Part shown: piece after piece, positions 30,640 through 36,977 of the stretch
Layout of the letters: each line of letters opens with the position of its first letter
How positions within the stretch are numbered: position 1 is the first letter of the stretch
NCBI RefSeq assembly: GCF_046348265.1
Contig: NZ_JAXMEO010000009.1
DNA: 64,000 nt
Strand: one strand, 5' to 3'
Source of the DNA: Pelomonas sp937871895
GTDB taxonomy: Bacteria; Pseudomonadota; Gammaproteobacteria; Burkholderiales; Burkholderiaceae_C
Notes under the pieces: generated by a model
Told to the model about the DNA's origin: nothing
Database searches by the model: none
The model's input: the letters and a program-made list of their open reading frames with translations, nothing else
Program-made: the position numbers and the translations under genes

Positions 30640-31763
30640 TGACTCATCTCCTTGCTGACCACATCGATCATGTCGAACATCAGGTCAAAGGCCGGTGGGT
30701 CCACCACCTGGGTCAACTGGGTGTCCACGGCCAGCCCGGCGCGCTTGGCGGTGTCGGCAAAGGCGGCGGGGTCGCCCACGCGGAAGCCCTGCTCCAGCGC
30801 GATGGCCTGCAGCTCCTTGCTCGCGGCCAGCAGCTCGGCCAGCTTGCGGCCGCGCTCGGTCATGGCCACCAGCACCAGCTTGTTGACGATGGTGGGCTGC
30901 GGGTACATCAGCACCATCTCGGGCCGCAGGCCGCCGCTCGCCCCCTTCAGCGCCTGGGCCAGCATCTGGCTCTCGTAGATGAAGGCCAGCGGTGTCTTGC
31001 CCATGCCGATGCTGAGATAGTCATCAAAAGCGCCGTTGACGTAGTTCTCCTGGAAGCCCTGACGCTTGAACAGCTCAGCGAGCTTCTGCGCCAGCTCCAG
31101 GCCCTTGGTGCGGTCGCTGACGACGTCGCCATTCAAAGCCTGGGACGTCAGGGCCAGGTACATGGCGGCGGAGTTGCTGCGGCGGATGTCGGTCGTCGAG
31201 ACCAGCACGCTGCGCGAGACCGCGTAGTCGCCGCTGCCCTTCAGGTCCCGCCAGCGCTGCTTGGCCAGCATGGCCTGGGTCAGCTTCTCCATGTCGAGGC
31301 CGTAGACCTTGGGGCTGATCGGCTTGGCCATCTGGTTGGCCACCAGGATCTTGGCGACCGGCTCCCACGAGGCGACGACCAGCGGCGTGTGGAAGGGCGA
31401 ACTCTGCGTGGCAGACTTGCCGGCCTTGCGGGCGGCGTCGGCAATCATGTTGGCCGCCACCACGCCGCTGGCGAAGAAGAAGTCAGGCGCCTCCCCCAGC
31501 TTGCTCGCCATGTCCCGGCTGCCCACGCGCGTGGCCTGCACCGGCAGGCGCTGCGAGGCCAGCAGCTTGGCCACCCGCTCGTCCTTGAAGAAGGGCTCCA
31601 CGTCCACCGCCACCAGGCCGCGCAGCGCCTCGGTCTGCGCGATGGCGGCCTGCTCCTGTGCGACGGTCTTGGTTTCGTTCTCGCTGCGCAAAGCCCAGAA
31701 CAGCGCTCCACCGAAGACGGCAAGCACAACCAGGGTGCCAACGGTGCGCAGCGGGGTGTTCAT
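30636..31763 (-). CDS. Membrane-anchored solute-binding-like protein, first gene of TelA operon
   Basis: 375 aa. A single N-terminal helix (TVGTLVVLAVFGGALFWALR) leaves about 350 residues in the periplasm. The domain shows a type 2 binding-protein look: DFFFASGVVAANMIADAARKAG, FHTPLVVASWEPVAKIL, and PLAFIYESQMLAQALKG, similar in plan to the SBP part of the next protein. No cleavage site is obvious, so it is probably anchored. No ABC partner is seen. It starts the operon at 31763; about 200 bases of non-coding DNA separate it from the ribbon-helix-helix gene and may hold its promoter. Confidence 0.7.
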   Translation of the reverse strand: MNTPLRTVGTLVVLAVFGGALFWALRSENETKTVAQEQAAIAQTEALRGLVAVDVEPFFKDERVAKLLASQRLPVQATRVGSRDMASKLGEAPDFFFASGVVAANMIADAARKAGKSATQSSPFHTPLVVASWEPVAKILVANQMAKPISPKVYGLDMEKLTQAMLAKQRWRDLKGSGDYAVSRSVLVSTTDIRRSNSAAMYLALTSQALNGDVVSDRTKGLELAQKLAELFKRQGFQENYVNGAFDDYLSIGMGKTPLAFIYESQMLAQALKGASGGLRPEMVLMYPQPTIVNKLVLVAMTERGRKLAELLAASKELQAIALEQGFRVGDPAAFADTAKRAGLAVDTQLTQVVDPPAFDLMFDMIDVVSKEMSQ

Positions 31764-31964
31764 GGACGGTTCAACGCCTTCTCAGCTCGAGACAGGTTCG
31801 CAGTGTGCCCTGCGCCGCGCACGGGCTGGAAGTCATGGCATATGGATTTCATAAGGACGCGCAGCCCGGCGCTTGTCGCGGCCGAGGCTGATGGGCGCTC
31901 AGCGCCGCCGCGCTCCCGGGCTGCCCTGGCCCGCTTTCGACGCATGCCCCCGAGGGCGCAGATT

Positions 31965-32351
31965 TCAATGCCGCTTGGCGTCGGGGCTGGCGGGTACGCG
32001 CTGCGCCCAACTGGCGGGCAGGTCCTGCAGCACGGCGTCGGCATTGAGCGAGGCAATCGGCACGGCCAGGTCGGTGGGGATGCGCTGGCGCGCCTGTAGC
32101 GCCATGTAGCGCAGCGCGCTCACGCGCAGGAAGCTGGCGAAATTGCCCACCGCGCCGCGCGCCTGCACCAGCTCGTCGTAGAGCTTTTCAACCAGTTGCA
32201 CGACGCTGAGGCCGTCTCGCGCGCCGATCTCGGCCAGCACTTCCCAGTGCAGGTTTTCCAGCCGGATGCTGGTCACCACGCCGTGCAGGCGCACAGAGCG
32301 GGTGCGGCTCTCGTAGGACTCGGGGTTGGCGGTGATGAAGACCTCGCACAT
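31965..32351 (-). CDS. Ribbon-helix-helix domain protein
   Basis: 128-aa small DNA-binding or adaptor protein. The block SYESRTRSVRLHGVVTSIRL followed by NLHWEVLAEIGARDG and QLVEKLYDEL, then NFASFLRVSALRYM, is characteristic of the RHH_4 family widespread in alpha- and betaproteobacteria. The Arg-rich beta strand at residues 16-30 would contact DNA or a partner. It is monocistronic or follows the DJ-1-like gene by 12 bases, so the two may be co-transcribed. Target genes are unknown. Confidence 0.8.
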   Translation of the reverse strand: MCEVFITANPESYESRTRSVRLHGVVTSIRLENLHWEVLAEIGARDGLSVVQLVEKLYDELVQARGAVGNFASFLRVSALRYMALQARQRIPTDLAVPIASLNADAVLQDLPASWAQRVPASPDAKRH

Positions 32352-32363
32352 GGGCCTGCCTCG

Positions 32364-32945
32364 TCAATGGGTGATGGTGGTGCCCAGGACCTTCAGGAAC
32401 TGCGCGATCCAGGCCGGATGCGCCGGCCAGGCCGGGGCGGTCACGATCTTGCCATCGGTCACCGCCTGGTCCACCGGGATCTCGGCGTAGTGTGCGCCAG
32501 CCAGGGTCACCTCGGGCGCGCAGGCCGGGTAGGCCGAGATGCGCCGCCCGCTGATCACGCCGGCCGCCGCCAACAGCTGGGCGCCATGGCAGATGGCGGC
32601 AATCGGCTTGCCGCTCGACGCGAAGTGCTTGACCAGCGCGATCACCTCGGCATTGAGCCGCAGGTACTCGGGCGCGCGGCCGCCGGGGATGACCAGGGCG
32701 TCGTAGGACTCGGCCCGGGTCTCGACAAAGCTCGCATTCAGCGTGAAGCGGTGGCCCGGCTTTTCGGAGTAGGTCTGGGCGCCTTCGAAGTCATGGATGG
32801 CCGTGTGCACATAGTCGCCCGCCAGCTTCCCCGGACAGACCGCGTGCACCGTGTGGCCCACAGCCTGCAAGGCCTGGAAAGGCACCATGATTTCGTAGTC
32901 CTCGACATAGTCTCCGGCGAGCAGCAGCAGTTTCTTGGCGGGCAT
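32364..32945 (-). CDS. DJ-1/PfpI family protein
   Basis: 193-aa cytoplasmic protein of the DJ-1/PfpI superfamily (glyoxalase/deglycase, chaperone or protease-like members). The nucleophile elbow is AAICHGAQLL with the conserved Cys near residue 113; the Glu partner is in DYVEDYEIMV. The C-terminal part carries YPACAPEVTLAGAHY, as in protease-I/deglycase 1 members. The start is ATG 32945; upstream frames are unsupported. The precise reaction is unclear. Confidence 0.85.
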   Translation of the reverse strand: MPAKKLLLLAGDYVEDYEIMVPFQALQAVGHTVHAVCPGKLAGDYVHTAIHDFEGAQTYSEKPGHRFTLNASFVETRAESYDALVIPGGRAPEYLRLNAEVIALVKHFASSGKPIAAICHGAQLLAAAGVISGRRISAYPACAPEVTLAGAHYAEIPVDQAVTDGKIVTAPAWPAHPAWIAQFLKVLGTTITH

Positions 32946-33173
32946 GAGGCGTCTCCTGATGGGGGTGGTGGCGGATTCTGAAAGTGCCCAGCCCAGGGCG
33001 GGTAGTAGCCGGCTATGCCCCAGGCGCCTGCAGCCCTGGTGCTGACCCTCCCCCCGGGGTCGAGGGGGGCGGCCGGTGCGACTGAGCGCAGGCCGCAGAA
33101 GATCCTGCGTATCCAGACATCGGCCTTGCACTTGCTGCGCCTGGCCCTTCCCCATTCCTTTTGGAGCCCTCCC

Positions 33174-33872
33174 ATGTCCCGCCTTCACCTTGCCCGCACC
33201 ATGCTGCGCCACAGCCTGGCAGCCGCCCTGATCCTGGTGGGCGGGTCAGCCCTGGCGGCCACCACCTACAACAGCCTCGCCAGCTTCCAGGCAGGCACAG
33301 GCGCAACCTCGGCCACCGGGCCACTGCCCGCCATCGGCATGACCTCGTCCGCCACCCTCGGCAGCGTCACGGTCCAAGCCCCCAGTTGGCTGACGGTGGA
33401 CTGGATCACGGCCCTGTCCGGCTATGAAATCGGTGTCAGCAACGGCGCAGGCAACACCAGCGTGCCCAACAGCTACTACAACGATGGCATCGATGTGAAC
33501 TTCGCCAGCCCGGTCTACGCGGCGGGCTTTGAGTTCTATCAACCAACCACACCGGGCGTCCATCTGAACGGCTGCAACGTGCCGGTCTGCGTGGACTCTC
33601 AGTTCCAGGTCGAGCTCAAGCTGGGCAGCACCAGCGTCGGCGTGTTTGCCTGGACGCCGGGCAAGGACCAGGTGGACTTCTGGGGCGTGGCAAGCAGCCA
33701 AGCCTTCAACCGGATGGAGATCCGCGAGACCGTGGGCACGGACGACAACGAGTTCTACGGCCAGTTCTACACCAGCGCCCTTGCACCCGTGCCCGAGCCC
33801 GGCACCAGCGCCCTGATGCTGCTGGGCGCCGCCGGCCTGGCGGGCGCTCGGCGCCTGCGCCGCCCCGCCTGA
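33174..33872 (+). CDS. PEP-CTERM sorted exported protein
   Basis: 232 aa. It has a signal peptide (LAAALILVGGSALA), about 190 residues of Ser/Thr/Gly/Asn-rich extracellular domain, and a C-terminal sorting signal: VPEPGTSALMLLGAAGLAGA then RRLRR. That tripartite end marks substrates of exosortase and coupling to an exopolysaccharide. The start ATG 33174 has TTGGAG upstream. Two Cys (NGCNVPVC) likely form a disulfide. Function of the exported domain is unknown. No exosortase is in the window, though a second PEP-CTERM protein and EPS-type genes occur at 41360-46460. Confidence 0.85.
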   Translation: MSRLHLARTMLRHSLAAALILVGGSALAATTYNSLASFQAGTGATSATGPLPAIGMTSSATLGSVTVQAPSWLTVDWITALSGYEIGVSNGAGNTSVPNSYYNDGIDVNFASPVYAAGFEFYQPTTPGVHLNGCNVPVCVDSQFQVELKLGSTSVGVFAWTPGKDQVDFWGVASSQAFNRMEIRETVGTDDNEFYGQFYTSALAPVPEPGTSALMLLGAAGLAGARRLRRPA

Positions 33873-33879
33873 GCCCGCT

Positions 33880-34317
33880 TCAAAGCCGCCGCGCCCCGGG
33901 GCCGCTCAGGCCCGCTTCGTCCTGAGGGTTGAACAGCGCACAGGCCTTGAGCGACAGGCAGCCGCAGCCGATGCAGCCCGTCAGCCGGTCCCGCAGCCGC
34001 GTGAGCGCCTCGATGCGCGCCTCCAGCAGGGGCGCCCACTGGGCGGAGAGGCGCGTCCAGTCGGCCTTGGTGGGCGTGCGCCCCTCCGGCAGCGTGGCGA
34101 GCGCCGCCTTGATCTCGGGCAGGCTCAGGCCCACCGCCTGCGCGGCGCGCACAAAGGCCAGGCGCCGCAGCACATGGCGCGGGTAGACGCGGTGCCCGCC
34201 ACTGCTGCGTCCGCCGGCAATCAGGCCCTCGGCCTCGTAGTAGCGCAGGGCGCTGGCCGCCACACCGGCGCGGCGCGCCAGCTCGCCAATCAAGAGGGTT
34301 TCGTTCGCCTGGTTCAT
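33880..34317 (-). CDS. soxR: Redox-sensitive transcriptional activator SoxR
   Basis: 145-aa MerR-family regulator with a [2Fe-2S] sensor. The N-terminus has the MerR winged helix (LLIGELARRAGVAASALRYYE, start and key residues only), the middle a dimerisation helix, and the C-terminus the SoxR cysteine motif CIGCGCLSLKAC (C-x2-C-x-C-x5-C). Redox-cycling agents oxidise the cluster and trigger activation. The ATG at 34317 is preceded by AAGGA; a longer frame upstream crosses the SoxR box. It is divergent from a VOC-family gene, its most likely target. Confidence 0.92.
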   Translation of the reverse strand: MNQANETLLIGELARRAGVAASALRYYEAEGLIAGGRSSGGHRVYPRHVLRRLAFVRAAQAVGLSLPEIKAALATLPEGRTPTKADWTRLSAQWAPLLEARIEALTRLRDRLTGCIGCGCLSLKACALFNPQDEAGLSGPGARRL

Positions 34318-34338
34318 CTCTGGTCCTTTTCGGCTTGA

Positions 34339-34356
34339 CTTCAAGTTAACTTTAAC
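34339..34356. promoter_or_regulatory. SoxR box in the soxR-VOC intergenic region
   Basis: CTTCAAGTTAACTTTAAC closely matches the E. coli SoxR site CCTCAAGTTAACTTGAGG around a TCAAGTTAACTT centre. TTGACT (34335-34340) fits a -35 box for the plus-strand gene with a long 19-base spacer, the layout of MerR-type promoters. The -10 (CAAGAT, 34360-34365) is weak. Confidence 0.7.
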
Positions 34357-34396
34357 TTGCAAGATGCAGACTCATCCACTCCATCAAGTGCCTGCC

Positions 34397-34831
34397 ATGC
34401 CACACGACACCGACCGCCTCGAACACGCCAACGTCACCGTTCAAGACATCGACCGCGCCACGCGCTTCCTCACCACCGCCCTGCCCAGCTGGCGCATCCG
34501 GGGTGGCGGGACGATGGACTGGTTCGGCAAGACCATCCGCTGGCAGCACGTGGGCACGGATGACAGCTACCTGGCCTTGCAAGGCGGCGGCGAAGGCGCC
34601 CGGCCTGACTGGCAAACCCACCGCCTGGGCGTCAAGCACCTGGGCTTCGTGGTGAGCGACCTGGACGCCGTGGTGCGCCGGCTCACGGAAGCGGGCTTTC
34701 CCGTAGACCATGGCGTGCCCGACCACCCGCACCGCCGGCGCGTGTACTTCAGCCCGGACGACCTGGTGCAGGCCGAGTTCATCCAGTACCTGAGCGAGGC
34801 CCCGGAGCAACGGCACAGCTACGCCGATTGA
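34397..34831 (+). CDS. VOC superfamily (glyoxalase/extradiol-type) protein
   Basis: 144-aa protein of the vicinal oxygen chelate fold. It has two beta-alpha-beta-beta-beta units: LEHANVTVQDIDRATRFLTTA in parts, then GVKHLGFVVSDLDAVVRRL and a final VQAEFIQYLSE with a metal-ligand-type Glu. ATG 34397 is chosen since the SoxR-controlled promoter ends near 34365; ATG 34364 is an alternative. Its divergence from soxR across a SoxR box suggests a role in detoxifying electrophiles or redox-cycling drugs. The exact reaction is not readable. Confidence 0.78.
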   Translation: MPHDTDRLEHANVTVQDIDRATRFLTTALPSWRIRGGGTMDWFGKTIRWQHVGTDDSYLALQGGGEGARPDWQTHRLGVKHLGFVVSDLDAVVRRLTEAGFPVDHGVPDHPHRRRVYFSPDDLVQAEFIQYLSEAPEQRHSYAD

Positions 34832-34857
34832 CTTGGCGACCGCCTAGGATCGGGCGC

Positions 34858-35217
34858 ATGTCCTCACTCACGGGAGCCGTCATGCAGCCCATGGTCGCCA
34901 ATGTGCACTTCCAGCCCTGGTCCGGCGTCTCGCTGGCGCCGGGCCAGCTCTACCAGCCCATCCTGCCGGGGTGGCAGTTCAGTGGGCTGACGGTCAACCT
35001 CGGCAGCTCGTCCAATCCCGCAATCGAACAGGCCGCGCTGGACGCCGTGGGCAGCTATGGCAAGCAGATTGGCCACCTGGCCGAGGCGCTGGAGGTGCTG
35101 ATCGAGAAGCTGGGCCTGCTGGACTCACCCAAGCTGACCGAAGACCAGCGCGACGCACTGAAGGTGGTGCTTGGGGACGTGGCCCAGCTGCGCGGGATCA
35201 AGGCCAAGTTAGGCTGA
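34858..35217 (+). CDS. Small protein of unknown function
   Basis: 119 aa. An AGGA eight bases before ATG 34858 supports this start; ATG 34882, with GGGAG five bases upstream, is an alternative giving 111 aa. The N-terminal 45 residues are Pro/Trp/Gly-rich (VHFQPWSGVSLAPGQLYQPI), the rest is helical and acidic (QIGHLAEALEVLIEKLGLL, then KLTEDQRDALKVVLGDVAQL). No family is recognised. It stands alone before the XRE-cupin operator. Confidence 0.55.
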   Translation: MSSLTGAVMQPMVANVHFQPWSGVSLAPGQLYQPILPGWQFSGLTVNLGSSSNPAIEQAALDAVGSYGKQIGHLAEALEVLIEKLGLLDSPKLTEDQRDALKVVLGDVAQLRGIKAKLG

Positions 35218-35227
35218 ATCGGCCATT

Positions 35228-35262
35228 TCCAGTAAACTGGATTATCTGTCCTGTTTACTGGA
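35228..35262. promoter_or_regulatory. Palindromic operator before the XRE-cupin gene
   Basis: TCCAGTAAAC (35228-35237) and GTTTACTGGA (35253-35262) are perfect 10-bp inverted arms 15 bases apart, ending six bases before the start codon. The left arm is itself part of CCAGTAAACTGG-like symmetry. This is a good candidate site for autoregulation by the XRE protein. Confidence 0.7.
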
Positions 35263-35268
35263 TATTGC

Positions 35269-35841
35269 ATGACCACGGATGTCACCCACCTGCTCGCCGC
35301 ACGCTTGCGCGAGCTGCGCGGCAAGAGCGGCCTCTCGCTCGACGCTCTCGCGCAGCGCAGCAGCGTCAGCCGCTCCAACATTTCGCTGATCGAGCGCGGC
35401 GCCAGCAGCCCCTCGGCCGTGGTGCTGGACAAGCTGGCCACGGCACTGGGCGTCAGCGTGGCCTCGCTGTTTGAAGCGCCGGCACGCGCCGAGCCGCCGT
35501 CGCCGCTGCTGCGCGTGGCCGATCAACCCGTCTGGAGCGACCCAGCCTCGGGCTACCGACGCCGCAATGTCTCGCCGCCCGGCGTGTCGCCACTGCAGCT
35601 CGTCGACGTCGTCTTCCCGCCCGGCCAGACGGTGCGCTTTGAGACCGCCGAGCGCGGCAGCACCATCCATCAATTGGTCTGGATGATCGACGGCAGCATG
35701 CAGATCGGCCATGGCGACCAGCGCTGGCAGCTCGCTGCGGGCGATTGCCTGGCCTTGCGGCTCGATGCGCCGGTCCACTTTCACAACCCAGGCCCCCAGG
35801 CGGCGCGCTATCTGGTGGCCCTGACAGGAGCGGCGTCATGA
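35269..35841 (+). CDS. XRE family regulator with cupin effector domain
   Basis: 190-aa transcription factor. The N-terminal HTH (residues 9-65) reads LAARLRELRGKSGLSLDALA then SVSRSNISLIERGASSPSA, a clear XRE helix-turn-helix. The C-terminal cupin (about 100-185) has GQTVRFETAERG, IHQLVWMIDGSMQIGHGDQ in pieces and VHFHNPGP. Such proteins sense small carboxylates or amines and often control the next gene. Here a GNAT acetyltransferase gene starts inside its stop codon, so regulator and enzyme form an operon under the palindrome upstream. Confidence 0.87.
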   Translation: MTTDVTHLLAARLRELRGKSGLSLDALAQRSSVSRSNISLIERGASSPSAVVLDKLATALGVSVASLFEAPARAEPPSPLLRVADQPVWSDPASGYRRRNVSPPGVSPLQLVDVVFPPGQTVRFETAERGSTIHQLVWMIDGSMQIGHGDQRWQLAAGDCLALRLDAPVHFHNPGPQAARYLVALTGAAS

Positions 35842-36359
35842 AGATTGAATGCTGGACGGCGGCCGAACTGCGGCGACACCTGCCCGAGCTGGCCACGGTG
35901 CTGCGTGACTGCGTGGAGGGCGGCGCCTCGGTCGGCTTCATGCTGCCGCTCGCGCCCGGGCGGCCCGAGGCCTTTTGGCAAAGCGTGGCAGCCCAGATCG
36001 AGGCCGGCGGGCGCCAGCTCTTCGTCGCGCGTGGGTCCAACGGCGAGGCCATCGGCACGGTCTCCTTGGTCACCGACATGCCCGACAACCAACCCCACCG
36101 CGCCGATGTCGCCAAGATGCTCGTGCACCGCAGCGCGCGGCGCCAAGGGGTGGCCGAAGCCTTGCTCGCCCGGCTGGAGGAAGACGCCTGGCGCATGGGC
36201 AAGACGACCCTGGTGCTGGACACCGTCAGCGGCAGCGCCGCCGCGCGGCTCTACGAGCGCGTGGGCTGGCAGCGGGTGGGCGAGATCCCGGCCTACGCGC
36301 TGATGCCCGACGGCACGCCCTGCGCCACCACCTACTACTACAAGCACCTCAACGGCTGA
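35838..36359 (+). CDS. GNAT family N-acetyltransferase
   Basis: 173-aa acetyl-CoA-dependent acetyltransferase. The GNAT motif A is present: MLVHRSARRQGVAEALLARL (Q/R-x-x-G-x-A form), with motif B as GSAAARLYERVGW. The substrate is unknown; FVARGSNGEAIGTVSLVTDM marks the beta-hairpin before motif A. The ATGA overlap with the XRE-cupin regulator suggests the regulator senses this enzyme's substrate. The next gene begins five bases after its stop. Confidence 0.85.
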   Translation: MKIECWTAAELRRHLPELATVLRDCVEGGASVGFMLPLAPGRPEAFWQSVAAQIEAGGRQLFVARGSNGEAIGTVSLVTDMPDNQPHRADVAKMLVHRSARRQGVAEALLARLEEDAWRMGKTTLVLDTVSGSAAARLYERVGWQRVGEIPAYALMPDGTPCATTYYYKHLNG

Positions 36360-36364
36360 GCCGC

Positions 36365-36778
36365 ATGCCCAACATCCTCGATGCCCTGCAAGCCCTCGCG
36401 CGCGAGCTCGGCGCGGCGGGCCACGACGCCAGCCTCGGGCTGGCCGACCAAGGCGCGCCGCTGCTGCTGTGGCCCTGGCGAGTGCAGCCGGTGGCTGCGG
36501 CGCGCAACTTGCCGCCACGGCGCGACCCCGACGGCAGCCTGCACCGAAGCTCGCCGCCCGATGAGCTGCACTGCCTGCTCATCAGCCGGGGCGACGAAGC
36601 CAGCTTCGCGGCGCTGCAGTCCGCCCGGCAGTGGCTGGCCGAGCACCCGGTGATCGACGTTGGCGGCACTGGCGTGCAGGTCACGCCGCAGCAACTGCCC
36701 ACGGCTGAGCTGACGCAACTCTTCATTGCCGCCGGGCGGCCGATGACGCTCAGCGCGGCTTACGTGCTGCAGGGCTAG
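36365..36778 (+). CDS. Pvc16-like small protein (uncertain)
   Basis: 137-aa protein. The sequence runs from LHRSSPPDELHCLLISRGDE through SARQWLAEHPVIDVGG to VQVTPQQLPTAELTQLFIA and LSAAYVLQG. The order 'short helix, -HPV-, -VTP..L...EL..L..., LSAAYV' resembles the N-terminal domain of Pvc16/DUF4255 proteins that occur in contractile-injection and type VI-like clusters. No other injection-system gene is in the window, so this is either an orphan or a look-alike. It is co-oriented with the GNAT gene and converges with the fdhF-associated gene, overlapping it by 29 bases. Confidence 0.45.
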   Translation: MPNILDALQALARELGAAGHDASLGLADQGAPLLLWPWRVQPVAAARNLPPRRDPDGSLHRSSPPDELHCLLISRGDEASFAALQSARQWLAEHPVIDVGGTGVQVTPQQLPTAELTQLFIAAGRPMTLSAAYVLQG

Positions 36779-36977
36779 AGGCGACGCTGAAGGCGCGCCA
36801 GTGGCCGAGCTCATCAGCCTGCGCGCGCACACGCTCAGGCCCCAACTCGGCGCACAGACGCAGCAGCACGCTCACCCGCGTGCCCAGCCGCTTGGCTAGA
36901 CGCGTCAGGGCTACGCCATCTCCAGCATCGAGCTCGGCCACCAAGCCCAGCAGCTGATCAGGCGCCGGGCTCGTCAC
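36750..36977 (-). CDS. Small winged-helix-like protein downstream of fdhF-type gene
   Basis: About 75 aa from GTG 36977, overlapping the stop of the oxidoreductase gene. The sequence SPAPDQLLGLVAELDAGDGV, ALTRLAKRLGTRVSVLLRLC and VRAQADELGHWRAFS looks like a small winged helix (helix, helix, recognition helix, wing). Such small genes follow FdhF-type oxidoreductase genes in related Burkholderiales, from memory. Its 3' end overlaps the convergent Pvc16-like gene. A regulatory or accessory role is possible. Confidence 0.5.
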   Translation of the reverse strand: MTSPAPDQLLGLVAELDAGDGVALTRLAKRLGTRVSVLLRLCAELGPERVRAQADELGHWRAFSVASSPAARKPR

